47,404 bases of DNA. Origin: Paraburkholderia lycopersici. GTDB lineage: Bacteria > Pseudomonadota > Gammaproteobacteria > Burkholderiales > Burkholderiaceae. Positions 16,598 through 25,048 of the stretch are shown in pieces. Numbering within the stretch: the first letter of the stretch is position 1; each line of letters begins with the position of its first letter. The notes beneath the pieces were generated by a model that saw only the letters and a program-made list of their open reading frames with translations, made no database searches and had not been told where the DNA came from. The position numbers and the translations under genes were made by a program. The stretch is from assembly GCF_900096975.1 (NCBI RefSeq), contig NZ_FMYQ01000042.1, forward strand, positions 1 through 47,404, given 5' to 3'.

Positions 16598-17947
16598 ATG
16601 CGGGAGGAAGCGCTGTGGTTTCTGCTGGTCGGCGTACTGCTGATGTTCGTGGCACTTGCGCGCGGTCCCATCGCGCGCCTGCCGCTCACGGGCGCGATGA
16701 TCTACCTGGTCGTGGGAATCGTGGCGGGACCGGGCCTGCTCGGCCTCGTCCATACCGACCTCGCGAAGAACGTGCGCACGCTTTCCGTGGTGGCGGAGGC
16801 CGGACTCGTCATCTCGCTGTTTTCGGTGGGCATGCATTTGCGCGTGCGGCTGCGCGACCGGCTCTGGCGCCTGCCAGTGCGCCTCGGCGTGGTGGCGATG
16901 GTGGTCAGCGTCGCGCTGATGTTCGCGTTCGGCGTGGCGACGGGCGCGGCGAGCGGCGTGGCGCTGTTCCTTGCCGCCGCGCTGGCGCCGACCGATCCGG
17001 TGCTCGCCAACGAGCTGCGCGTGCACGAAGCGGGCGACGCCGAGCCCGTGCGGTTCGCGCTTTCGGGCGAGGGCGGGCTCAACGATGGCGCGGCCATGCC
17101 GTTCGCGCTGCTCGGCCTCGCGCTGCTCGGCGTGCGCACAGCCGGAACGCAAAGCGCCGCCGCATTTGCGTTGTCGGTTGCGTGGGGGATCGCGGGCGCG
17201 CTGCTGGTCGGCGTGATGTTCGGCACGCTCTGCGTACGGCTGGTACTTCATCTGCGCACGCGCTACGGCGAAGCGGTGGGGCTCGACGGCTTCATCGCGA
17301 TCGGGCTCATGTCGGTGTCCTATGGCGTGGCGTTGCTGTTGCACGCCTACGCGTTCGTGGCGGTGTTCGCAGCGGGCGTGGCGTTGCGTCACGAGGAATT
17401 GCGCGCGACGGGCGAGCGCCGCCCCGCGCAAGCGCTGGAAGACGTGCAGTTGGGCGAGCGCACCGAGGTGGCAAAAGACCCCGAGCGTGCGCATGCCTGG
17501 CTCGCCGAAGGCATGACGGGGTTCACGCTGGAAATCGAGCGCTTCGCGGAATTCTCGGTATTACTGATTATTGGCTGCGTGATTTCCGCGCATTGGCGCG
17601 ACATGCTCGACCTGCGCGCGATGCTGTGCGCGCTCGCACTGGTGTTCGTCGTGCGGCCGCTGGCCGTGTTTGCCGCGATGGCGGGCGCGAACGCGGATCG
17701 TTCGCAGCGCCTTCTCATGGCCTGGATGGGCATACGCGGCGTGGGCGCGTTCTATTACGCGGTATGGGGCCTCGACCAGGCTGGCGACGCGCTGCAGCCC
17801 GTGCTGCCCGCGGCCCTCGACGCGATCGTCGTTTCCGTCGTGCTGCACGGCGCGACGGCGCGCTACGTGCTCGAGCGCTATTACCGCCGCCAGGAAGCCG
17901 CCGCGGCATCGGAACGCGAATGGCAGGCGCGGCAAACGTTCGACTAG
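16598..17947 (+). CDS. Na+/H+ antiporter (NhaP/CPA1-type)
   Basis: A 449-residue inner-membrane protein with about twelve helices and the CPA1 sodium/proton exchanger fold. The ion-binding helix ALAPTDPVLANEL (near residue 131) carries the conserved TDP, and GLNDGAAMPFALLGLAL (near residue 161) gives the ND motif. A third helix has GIRGVGAFYYAVWGL, close to the family's RGxxxY block. The cytosolic C-terminus is short. ATG 16598 follows AAGGGGGA. It exports Na+ or K+ at the cost of the proton gradient. It is divergent from the BON-udgX operon and is followed at once by a broken oxidoreductase gene. Confidence 0.9.
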   Translation: MREEALWFLLVGVLLMFVALARGPIARLPLTGAMIYLVVGIVAGPGLLGLVHTDLAKNVRTLSVVAEAGLVISLFSVGMHLRVRLRDRLWRLPVRLGVVAMVVSVALMFAFGVATGAASGVALFLAAALAPTDPVLANELRVHEAGDAEPVRFALSGEGGLNDGAAMPFALLGLALLGVRTAGTQSAAAFALSVAWGIAGALLVGVMFGTLCVRLVLHLRTRYGEAVGLDGFIAIGLMSVSYGVALLLHAYAFVAVFAAGVALRHEELRATGERRPAQALEDVQLGERTEVAKDPERAHAWLAEGMTGFTLEIERFAEFSVLLIIGCVISAHWRDMLDLRAMLCALALVFVVRPLAVFAAMAGANADRSQRLLMAWMGIRGVGAFYYAVWGLDQAGDALQPVLPAALDAIVVSVVLHGATARYVLERYYRRQEAAAASEREWQARQTFD

Positions 17948-17967
17948 CCGTTTCGACGAGGCGCGCA

Positions 17968-18629
17968 GCATGCAAGGGCTGCGTTTCCACCGCGATGCCG
18001 CTGTGCCACTGGCCGTGCGGCGGCTACCCGAATCATTCGCTCAACCAGGTAAACGACTGGATGGGCGAGATCTACCACGCTTTGCGGCCTGCCACGGCGC
18101 GATCTTCGTGACGCCGGTCTACTGGTATCAGGTGAGCAGCCCGCTCAAGCTCATGATGGACCGGCTCGTGTGCGCGGACGGCGGCAATCCGGACCCGTCG
18201 TCCACGCGTGGCAAGCATGCGGACGAGGCGAAAGCGCTCGAACTGGCGGGGTGGAATTTCCCGAAGCATCTGGCGGGCCGCGCCTATGGCGCAGTCGTGC
18301 ACGGCGACGTGGCGGGCATCGAGGACACGCGCCGCGCGCTCGCCGACTGGCTGGACTGGCTGGACTGGCTGGACTGGACGGGCGGGATCGACGCGGGCGC
18401 CTCGGCGCGCATCGACCGCATGGCGGGCTACTACGAGCCGTATGCGAACTCGCACGACACACTCGACGCCGACGGGCGTTTCCAGCAGGAAGTCGCAAAC
18501 GTGGCGCGCGCGGTGACAAAGGCGGTGAGGGCGTTGCGCGCAGGCGCGCTGCATCGCGCCGACGAAGGCATCGTGCGCGCCGCGCGCCAGGTGATCCTGA
18601 TCTGCACTGCGTATCGATCACGGTTGTAG
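17968..18629 (+). pseudogene. NAD(P)H-dependent FMN reductase-like (flavodoxin fold), truncated and frameshifted
   Basis: The sequence matches flavodoxin-fold NADPH-dependent oxidoreductases but in two frames. 17968 to about 18085 reads CHWPCGGYPNHSLNQVNDWM, and from about 18085 the neighbouring frame reads AIFVTPVYWYQVSSPLKLMM then MDRLVCADGGNPDP and AGRAYGAVVHGDVAGIEDTR. The N-terminal third, with the FMN phosphate loop, is missing. The gene starts only 20 bases after the antiporter stop. A 9-bp repeat at 18345-18377 inserts extra DWL units. The C-terminal tail after VTKAVRALR is probably neo-sequence. A sequencing error could explain the frameshift but not the lost N-terminus. Confidence 0.8.
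18345..18377 (+). repeat. 9-bp tandem repeat (GACTGGCTG)n
   Basis: GACTGGCTG is repeated three times and followed by GACTGG, giving DWLDWLDWLDW in the oxidoreductase frame. Relatives have only one or two DWL units, so this looks like slippage expansion. Confidence 0.9.
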
Positions 18630-18694
18630 AAGCTACACGCAAGCGCTGAACATGCTGAGCCGGCGCGCCGGCGAAAGCCTGCCAAGGAGATCGC

Positions 18695-19486
18695 ATGCTG
18701 CATCCCTATCCTCATGCTCCGCGCGACGGAGCACTCGCCGAGCCGTGCCGCGCGCCGCGCCTGATCGTCGTCTCGCCCCATCTGGACGACGCGGTGCTCG
18801 GCTGCGGCGGCCTGCTGGCAATGTGCCCCGGTTCGGTCGTCTGCACGGTGTTCGCGGGCGAGCCGTCCGCGCCGGTCCAGGCGAAGTGGGACACGGCGAG
18901 CGGCTTCGCCGATTCGCACGAGGCCATACGCGCGCGCAGGCGCGAGGACGCGCGGGCGCTCGCGCTGTGCGGCGCCAGGCCGCTATGGCTGGACTTCCTC
19001 GATGCGCAGTACGCGCGGTACGGCGCGATGCCACGGGTCGAGGCCATTGCCGACGCGTTGGCCGAACAGTTCGCCCGCTTCGAGGGCTACTTGCCCGTGT
19101 GCCCGTTCGGCCTGTGGCATTCCGATCATGTGCTCGTCGGCGCGGCGTGCCGCTCGCTGCTGCGCACGCGGCGCCTCGCGCGCTATTTCGCCTATGAGGA
19201 CGCCATTTACCGGGCGATTCCTCGCGTGCTCCACGAGAGTTTCGCGCGGCTGGAAGCGGACCGGCTGCGCGCGAGCGCGATGAGTGCGCAGGCGTTCGGC
19301 AGGCGCTCGGCGCGGCAGATCGGGGCGGTCAAGCGGCGCGCCATTCGCGCTTATCAAAGCCAGATGCGCGCGTTTGGGCATGTTCCGCCCGATGTCGAGC
19401 GGGCGGAGCACTATTGGCGGGTGGAGCGGTGGCCATCTTCGATGGAGCGCGAGGCCGCAACGCGTGCCCCCTCAGGGCTATTCTGA
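18695..19486 (+). CDS. PIG-L family deacetylase
   Basis: A 263-residue zinc-dependent N-deacetylase of the PIG-L/LmbE family (MshB, BshB relatives). The diagnostic SPHLDDAVLGCGG (residues 27-39) supplies His and Asp zinc ligands and the catalytic Asp. The later histidine is in FGLWHSDHVLVG (near residue 148), where WHSDH is the second metal-binding site. ATG 18695 has AAGGAG 5 bases upstream. The C-terminal 80 residues are Arg-rich helices. These enzymes remove an acetyl group from GlcNAc-linked small molecules or lipids. With a glycosyltransferase, a NodS-like methyltransferase and an acyl-CoA dehydrogenase-like gene at 11.6-14.0 kb it may complete an undescribed pathway. Confidence 0.9.
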   Translation: MLHPYPHAPRDGALAEPCRAPRLIVVSPHLDDAVLGCGGLLAMCPGSVVCTVFAGEPSAPVQAKWDTASGFADSHEAIRARRREDARALALCGARPLWLDFLDAQYARYGAMPRVEAIADALAEQFARFEGYLPVCPFGLWHSDHVLVGAACRSLLRTRRLARYFAYEDAIYRAIPRVLHESFARLEADRLRASAMSAQAFGRRSARQIGAVKRRAIRAYQSQMRAFGHVPPDVERAEHYWRVERWPSSMEREAATRAPSGLF

Positions 19487-19761
19487 AGCCGAAGCCCGCG
19501 CCTCCTCCTTCTCTTCAGGCCGGTGTGCGCTCAGGATCGCCCGGTCTCGCTGCGTCGCCCGCCTGCGCCATCACCGCAGAGGCGCTCGAAGATCATTTCG
19601 GCGCCCGGTCCGCGCGCGAGCCGGATCTGCGGCGGGCGTTCCACCGCCATCGCCAGGCCATCGAGGCAGCCGCCGCCCGGCTCGTCGAAGAGACGGATGG
19701 CACGCCGGTCATCCTCCACAGCGGCTATTTGCGCATGTACGGCGCACGCGCACGCGACTGA
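19464..19761 (+). pseudogene. DUF1488-family gene with a frameshift
   Basis: The C-terminal two-thirds of a DUF1488 protein is clear in one frame: CAITAEALEDHFGARSAR, then RAFHRHRQAIEAAAARLVEE and a stop at 19759-19761. The family's N-terminal strand (FPPKGYS-like) appears in another frame as VPPQGYSEAEARASSF from GTG 19464. A shift between about 19515 and 19555 separates them. It overlaps the end of the PIG-L gene, whose last residues may themselves be altered. DUF1488 function is unknown. Either a true frameshift or a sequencing error would explain it. Confidence 0.65.
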
Positions 19762-19765
19762 CGTC

Positions 19766-21883
19766 CTACTCGCCCGATCCCGCCTTGCAGCGCGCAATCT
19801 GCTTTTTCGCTTCCGCCACCACGCGCTCCGGCGTGAAGCCGAACCTGGTTTTGAGCGCCTTCAGCGGCGCGGAGGCGCCGAACGTGTGCATCACGATCTG
19901 TGCGCCGAAGCGGCCGACGTAGCGGTCCCAGCCGAGCGTCGCCGCCTGCTCCACGGCCACGCGCGCGTGGATGTCGGGCGGCAGCACCGCGTTGCGGTAT
20001 GCCTCGTCCTCCAGTTCGAACACATCCCACGAGGGCATCGAGACCACGCGCGCCGCAATGCCTTCCCTGTTCAATGTTTCGTAAGCGTCGATGCATAGCG
20101 ACACCTCGCTGCCCGTGGCGAGCAGCAGCACGTCGGGCCGTTTGCCTTCGGGCGCGTCGGCGAGCACGTAGGCGCCGCGGCGCACGCCTTGCGCGCTCGC
20201 GTATTTCGTGCGGTCGAGCGTCGGCAGCGGCTGGCGGGTCACGACCATGCACGCGGGTTCGCGCGGCCGCGAGAGCGCGAGGCGCCAGGCCTCGGCGACT
20301 TCGTTCGCATCGGCGGGACGCAGCGTGAGCAGGTTCGGCACGCCGCGCAGCGAGGCAAGCTGCTCGATCGGCTGGTGCGTCGGTCCGTCCTCGCCCACGC
20401 CGATCGAATCGTGCGTGAACACGTAGACCACGGGCAGTTCCATGATCGCGGCGAGGCGGATGGGCGGTTTCATGTAGTCGCTGAAAATCAGGAACGTCGA
20501 CGCGAATGGCCGCAGCCGCGACAGCGCGAGTCCGTTGGTGACGGCGCCCATGCCGTGCTCGCGGACGCCGAAGTGCAGGTTGCGTCCGTCGTAGTGATCG
20601 CGCTCGAAGCTGCCGGCGCCTTCGAACTTGAGCGTGGTCCTGGTGGACGGCGCGAGATCGGCGGCGCCGCCGATCATCCATGGCACGCGCTGCGCGATCG
20701 CGTTGAGCACCTTGCCCGACGACTCGCGCGTGGCGAGACCTTTTGCGTCGGCTTCGAAAGCGGGAATGTCGGCGTCCCAGTCTTCGGGGAGCTTGCCGTC
20801 GAGCAGGAGGCCCAATTCCTTCGCGGGCTCGGGATAGCGCTTCGCATAGGCCTCGTAGAGCTGGTTCCATTCGTCGTGCGCTGCCGCGCCGCGCGCGCCC
20901 ATGGACTGGGCGAACCGTTCGCGCACGCCGCCGGGCACGAGAAACTGCGCGTCTTCGGGCCAGCCGTAGGCGCGCTTGGCGAGCCGCACTTCTTCCTCGC
21001 CGAGCGCCTCGCCGTGCGCCGCCGCCGTGTTCTGCCGGTTCGGCGCGCCCCAGCCGATGATGCTTTTCACCACGATGAGCGTGGGCGTGTCGGTTACGGC
21101 CTGCGCTTTTTCGATGGCGGCTTCGATGGCTTTCGTGTCGTTGGCGTCGTCCACGTGCAGCGTGTGCCAGCGGTAGCCGCGAAAGCGTGCTTCGACGTCG
21201 TCGCTATAGGCGAGGTCCGTGTGGCCCTCGATGGTGATGCGATTGCTGTCGTAAATCCAGATCAGGTTCGAGAGCCCAAGGTGGCCCGCGAGCGACGCCG
21301 CTTCATGCGAGACGCCTTCCATCATGTCGCCGTCGCCGCAAAGTGCGTAGACGCGATAGTCGAAGAGCCTGGCGTCCGGCCGGTTGAAGTGCTGCGCGAG
21401 CCAGCGCCCGGCCATGGCCATGCCCACGCTGTTGCCGAGCCCCTGGCCGAGCGGCCCGGTCGTCGTTTCCACGCCCGTCGTCATGCGGAATTCGGGGTGG
21501 CCCGGCGTCACGCTGTCGATCTGGCGGAAGTGCCTGATATCGTCGATCGAGACCGCAGGCCTGCCCGTGGGCTTGCCTTCTTCATCCACGGCCTGCACGC
21601 CCGCGAGGTGCAGCAGCGAGTAGAGCAGCATCGAGGCGTGGCCGACCGAGAGCACGAAGCGGTCGCGGTTTGGCCACAACGGGGCGGCGGGGTCGTAACG
21701 CAGATGGTGTTGCCAGAGCTGATACGCGAGCGGCGCGAGCGCCATGGGCGTGCCGGGATGGCCGGAATTGGCCTTTTGCACGGCGTCGATCGACAACGTG
21801 CGGATCGTATCGATGGCGAGGCGGTCGATATCGGAAGGATCGGCTTGGGCGGGATTTGCATTCGGCGTTGGACGGGATGACAT
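19766..21883 (-). CDS. tkt: Transketolase
   Basis: A 705-residue thiamine-diphosphate enzyme transferring two-carbon units in the pentose phosphate and Calvin-type pathways, cytosolic homodimer. N-terminal markers are ANSGHPGTPMALAPLAYQLW (residues about 39-58) and the TPP/Mg motif CGDGDMMEG near residue 170. The pyrimidine domain carries GVGEDGPTHQPIEQLASLRG and the PFASTFLIFSDYMKPPIRLA block. The C-terminal domain ends at IARCKAGSGE. Length is typical (660-700). ATG 21883 has GGAG about 9 bases upstream; a reading further upstream is only Arg/Pro-rich noise. It converges on the broken DUF1488 gene with 4 bases between stops. No other pentose phosphate gene is adjacent. Confidence 0.96.
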   Translation of the reverse strand: MSSRPTPNANPAQADPSDIDRLAIDTIRTLSIDAVQKANSGHPGTPMALAPLAYQLWQHHLRYDPAAPLWPNRDRFVLSVGHASMLLYSLLHLAGVQAVDEEGKPTGRPAVSIDDIRHFRQIDSVTPGHPEFRMTTGVETTTGPLGQGLGNSVGMAMAGRWLAQHFNRPDARLFDYRVYALCGDGDMMEGVSHEAASLAGHLGLSNLIWIYDSNRITIEGHTDLAYSDDVEARFRGYRWHTLHVDDANDTKAIEAAIEKAQAVTDTPTLIVVKSIIGWGAPNRQNTAAAHGEALGEEEVRLAKRAYGWPEDAQFLVPGGVRERFAQSMGARGAAAHDEWNQLYEAYAKRYPEPAKELGLLLDGKLPEDWDADIPAFEADAKGLATRESSGKVLNAIAQRVPWMIGGAADLAPSTRTTLKFEGAGSFERDHYDGRNLHFGVREHGMGAVTNGLALSRLRPFASTFLIFSDYMKPPIRLAAIMELPVVYVFTHDSIGVGEDGPTHQPIEQLASLRGVPNLLTLRPADANEVAEAWRLALSRPREPACMVVTRQPLPTLDRTKYASAQGVRRGAYVLADAPEGKRPDVLLLATGSEVSLCIDAYETLNREGIAARVVSMPSWDVFELEDEAYRNAVLPPDIHARVAVEQAATLGWDRYVGRFGAQIVMHTFGASAPLKALKTRFGFTPERVVAEAKKQIARCKAGSGE

Positions 21884-22053
21884 GGGCGCGGACTCCTCGG
21901 CTATACGCGCCGCAACCGGACGGCGGCACGCAGGGCATCTGCTGCGCAAATGCGGTGCCGGCATCCAGATGCCGGGCTTTCGGGCATGGCGGTTGCGAAC
22001 CGGGGCGCATCTCCTGCCGTCACCCCGACACTGCGACGCAACGAGAACCGCGC

Positions 22054-22190
22054 CACAAGATCGCTGTCGTGGCCGGTGCGGGCGCCAGGGCGGGCCGCGT
22101 CGCAGCCGCAGCGTGCGCGCGCAGGCTATGACGTGGCGCTGCTCTCGCGTGGACCGCGGCGGCTGAAGACCGCCGCGCAAAAGGCGCTTC
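22054..22190 (+). pseudogene. Short-chain dehydrogenase remnant, N-terminal part
   Basis: HKIAVVAGAGARAGRVAAA resembles an SDR first strand and glycine loop with key glycines changed. It stops at a TGA, and the neighbouring frame continues as AGYDVALLSRGPRRLKTAA, the second strand and Arg that reads the cofactor phosphate. The rest of the enzyme is gone. A further short open piece ending at TGA 22252-22254 (SDLKEHYRMAQALAQKVG) is of unknown origin. Confidence 0.6.
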
Positions 22191-22464
22191 CGACCTCAAG
22201 GAGCATTACCGCATGGCGCAGGCTTTGGCGCAAAAGGTGGGGTCGCAGCCCTGAGCGCGCCTCGGCTACCGGCGCGAAGCGCAGCGTTGCGCGATGGCTG
22301 CCGCCGCAAAGCCCGCCGCAATTGCGCCGTACACGCATAGCAGCGAGCGCTTGCGCAAATGCGCTTCGAATCCAGCCGTGAGGAGGGAAGCGCAGGTGTG
22401 AATGGCGAAGCCCGTGAGCGTGATCGCGCGCTTGGCCGAAGTTCGCGCGGCGCCGCGCGCGGCC

Positions 22465-22587
22465 GAACCCGACGACATCGCGGGCGTGATCGCGTTTCTC
22501 GCGAGCGACGACGCGCGCTTCATTGCCGGCGCGAACATTCCCGTGGACGGCGGCCTCAGCGCGTCGAACGGGCAACCGCGCCAGGCG
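22465..22587 (+). pseudogene. Short-chain dehydrogenase remnant, C-terminal part
   Basis: EPDDIAGVIAFLASDDARFI followed by GANIPVDGGLSASNG is the standard C-terminal end of a classical SDR. Nothing upstream in frame supplies the Rossmann core or the Tyr-X3-Lys active site. It may belong with the N-terminal remnant at 22054-22190 (the same gene with about 130 residues deleted) or come from a second SDR. Confidence 0.7.
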
Positions 22588-22691
22588 TGGGCGCCAAGGC
22601 ACGTCATCTGCGCCGCTAGCCGAAGGGATGCGGCGCTGTCGGATCGGCGCGGCATCATCGACAACGCAGCGACAACGCAAAGGAGCTTGCC

Positions 22692-23000
22692 ATGACCAGC
22701 ACGCTAGATCCCGACAACGACAACGAGCCGGCGGAGTCCCTGCCCCCGGGCCACGACACCGGTTCGCTCGGCCCCGGCGATTCTTCCGATTCGGGCAGCG
22801 ACACGCAAGGCGCGAAGCGTCACGAATTCGATCGCGACACCGAGCTCGACAATCACGCGCTCGAAGCGGGCGAAGACGAAGTGCGAAGCGACACCGATAG
22901 CTCCGGCACCGGCGAGCGCGCGTCGGCGGACGGCGACGAATCGCTGGAGCCCGACAGCGACGTTTTACCCGATCGTATCGACGGCCCGGACAGCGTTTGA
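22692..23000 (+). CDS. Highly acidic hypothetical protein
   Basis: A 102-residue, strongly acidic, Asp/Glu/Ser/Gly-rich protein, probably disordered, with no Cys or Trp. AAAGGAG precedes ATG 22692 by 6 bases and a strong hairpin follows the stop, so the unit looks like a real single gene inside an otherwise decayed stretch. Similar short acidic proteins are common in Burkholderia without known function. Confidence 0.65.
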   Translation: MTSTLDPDNDNEPAESLPPGHDTGSLGPGDSSDSGSDTQGAKRHEFDRDTELDNHALEAGEDEVRSDTDSSGTGERASADGDESLEPDSDVLPDRIDGPDSV

Positions 23001-23001
23001 A

Positions 23002-23040
23002 AAATGGCGTAAGCGCGATGATGCCGCGCTTGCGCCGTTT
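23002..23040 (+). terminator. Intrinsic terminator after the acidic-protein gene
   Basis: A 16-bp stem with two G-T pairs (23002-23017 with 23025-23040, 7-base loop) starts two bases after the stop codon and ends in CGTTT. A-rich on one side and T-rich on the other, it fits an intrinsic terminator. Confidence 0.7.
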
Positions 23041-23221
23041 CAAAACGATAAGGAACCCTTATCTATCTAGTTCAATTGCCGAAAAAAAGGGGCTTCGTTC
23101 CCGGCGGGACGCCTGTGTGCGCCGGATGCCGAAGAGTCCGGCACCGCTCAGCCATAGCCGCCGCCGTATCCGCTGTAGTCGCCGTTCGCCGCTTCATGCA
23201 CCTGCATCGCGCCCACGCGCG

Positions 23222-23817
23222 CCGTTCTATTCGTACATGGTCGAGCTGGCGGCGCAAAAGGAAGGCAACACGGTTTATCAGAAGTACCTGCCCGCGCTGC
23301 GCAAGAAGTACGCGTACTGGATGCAGGGCGCGGGCAGCACGCCGCGAGGACAGGCAACGCGCAACGTGGTCGTGCTGCCGGACGGCACCGTGCTGAACCG
23401 ATACTGGAACGAACTCGATACACCGCGCGACGAGTCGTATATCGAAGACGTCCAGACGGCGCGGAAAGCGAGCGGCCGTCCCGCGAGCCAGGTCTATCGC
23501 GATCTGCGCGCGACCGCCGAAAGCGGCTGGGACTTCAGCTCGCGCTGGTTCGGCGACAATCAGAATCTCCGGACCGTGCGCACCACGTCGATCGTTCCCG
23601 TCGATCTGAACAGCCTGCTGTTCCCTCTCGAGACCACGATCGCGCGCGGCTGACGTCGAAAACGTTTACAGCACGCAGCAGAAGCTTGTCGAAAAGTCTG
23701 TCGTGGAGGGCGCGGGCGAAGGCGGCGGGGGCGGCGAATACCCGGCTGCAGGACGGTTTTGGCTGGACCAACGGCGTGACGTTGATGCTGCTCGACATGT
23801 ACGGCGGCGGACAGTAG
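23222..23817 (+). pseudogene. treA: Periplasmic trehalase (GH37), remnant with internal deletion
   Basis: Three pieces of alpha,alpha-trehalase are recognisable. 23222-23650 reads PFYSYMVELAAQKEGN and the signature region PRDESYIEDV, then AESGWDFSSRWFGDN and TTSIVPVDLNSLLF. 23652 to about 23745, one frame over, gives NVYSTQQKLVEKSVVEG and the GGGGGEYP loop. 23746-23817, in another frame, ends LQDGFGWTNGVTLMLLDM. The N-terminal half and about 150 residues before NVYSTQQ are deleted. Intact trehalase is about 540 residues and cuts trehalose to two glucoses in the periplasm. Confidence 0.9.
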
Positions 23818-23900
23818 TGACGGCAGGCGTAACCCGCGCAACGGGTGACCGGTGCCGGGCGCGCGGCATCGAAGTTGCGCTCGGCAGTCGCGTGCCCGCT

Positions 23901-23952
23901 GTCGTCGCTCGCTGTCGTCGCTCGCTGTCGTCGCTCGCTGTCGTCGCTCGTT
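23901..23952 (+). repeat. Four tandem copies of a 13-bp unit
   Basis: GTCGTCGCTCGCT is repeated at 23901, 23914, 23927 and 23940; the last copy differs at its twelfth base. It lies in the non-coding tail after the trehalase remnant. No spacer structure is present, so it is not CRISPR. Nothing else is seen in 23818-24115. Confidence 0.95.
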
Positions 23953-24115
23953 TTCGCGGCGGAGGGCGCCGCGCCGCGCGCCCGCCCGATGATCTGCGCC
24001 GCCAGGCGCTGTCGCACACTGTCGAAGGCGGCTTGCCGTTTCGGTGCGCGCGGCGCGGCCGGCGGTTCAGGCACGGCGGCGAATGCCGGCGCGGCTCGAG
24101 TTCATGCCCGTCGTC

Positions 24116-25048
24116 TCATGCGCCCGGCCCGGTCGACGCGGGCATTTGCTGCGCGAGCCAGTCGATCAAGGCGCGTACCTTGGGCGCGAGGAAGCGGTTG
24201 GGCGGATAGAGCATCCACACGGGGCCGCTATAGGCGCGCGGCTCCAGCGACCACTCGGGCAGCACGCGCACGAGCAGGCCTTCGCGCAGCGCGTCCGTCG
24301 CCGCGAATTCGGGCAGGCTCGCAATGCCCCAGGCCTGCAGCGCCGCATCGCGCCGCGCGCCCACGTCGTTGGCGATGTAGCGGCCCCTCACCTCGACGGT
24401 CTGCGTTTGCGCGCCGCGCCGGAACGCCCAGCGGTTGTCGTCGGGCGTTTCGCCGAGATAGATGCAGTCGTGCCGGGCGAGATCCTTCGGATGCTTCGGT
24501 GCTCCGCGTGCGAGCAGATAGGCCGGCGACGCGCATGGCATCCACCGCAGCGTGCCGAGCTGCCGTGCCGCAAGTCCGGGCGGCGGCGCGGGAGTGGGGC
24601 GAATCACGATATCGACGCTGTCGCGCACCGGGTCGACGTCGCGGTCGGTGAAGATGAGCTGCACCGCCACTTCCTCATAGGCGCGCAGGAAGCCCGCAAT
24701 CAGCGGATGAATGACGCTCTGCGCGAAGGAAATTGGCGCGCTGATGCTCACGCGGCCATGCGGGCGGCCGGTGAGACGGCTGGCGGCTTCGGCCGCGCTC
24801 GCCGCGGCTTCGACCATTTGCGCGCAGTGCTGGTAGACCTCGGCGCCCGATTCCGTGAGCCGCAGGCTGCGTGTGGAGCGCTCCAGCAGGCGCGTGCCGA
24901 GCGCGCGTTCGAGCCGCTGCATCTGACGGCTCACGGTAGACGGCGTGCTGCCGAGCTGGCGCGCCGCGATCGAGAAGTTGCCGGCCTCGACCACGCGGGC
25001 GAAGGTGGCCAGGTCAGGCAGCAGGGGCAGGAGGTCGGTGGGGTTCAC
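24116..25048 (-). CDS. LysR-family transcriptional regulator
   Basis: A 310-residue LysR regulator. The winged helix-turn-helix is at residues about 12-66 (FARVVEAGNFSIAARQLGST, then PSTVSRQMQRLERALGTRLL), followed by the type 2 periplasmic-binding effector domain from GRVSISAPISFAQSVIHPLI to the C-terminus. The subfamily resembles DsdC/AaeR-like regulators of the CrgA group (PTPAPPPGLAARQLG loop). It is divergent from the DMT exporter, 125 bases apart, so it probably controls that gene and itself. Its effector is unknown. Confidence 0.92.
   Translation of the reverse strand: MNPTDLLPLLPDLATFARVVEAGNFSIAARQLGSTPSTVSRQMQRLERALGTRLLERSTRSLRLTESGAEVYQHCAQMVEAAASAAEAASRLTGRPHGRVSISAPISFAQSVIHPLIAGFLRAYEEVAVQLIFTDRDVDPVRDSVDIVIRPTPAPPPGLAARQLGTLRWMPCASPAYLLARGAPKHPKDLARHDCIYLGETPDDNRWAFRRGAQTQTVEVRGRYIANDVGARRDAALQAWGIASLPEFAATDALREGLLVRVLPEWSLEPRAYSGPVWMLYPPNRFLAPKVRALIDWLAQQMPASTGPGA

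Noticed and set aside
16024..16689. A much longer N-terminus for the UdgX protein
   Set aside because: The extension is Arg/Pro-rich and overlaps the BON gene in another frame. ATG 16023 overlaps the BON stop and precedes the conserved domain.
20189..21880. A 563-codon open frame on the plus strand
   Set aside because: Antisense shadow of transketolase with no recognisable domain.
22126..23043. A 305-codon minus-strand frame across the SDR remnants
   Set aside because: Arg/Cys-rich without motifs, opposite the clear SDR and acidic-protein sequences.
23148..23210. A minus-strand end reading MQVHEAANGDYSGYGGGYG
   Set aside because: It looks like the tail of a Gly/Tyr-rich secreted protein, but only 19 codons are convincing and the upstream part overlaps the trehalase remnant. 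Possibly another gene fragment; too little to list.
23901..23952. A short CRISPR array
   Set aside because: The 13-bp units are directly adjacent with no spacers, and no cas genes are nearby.
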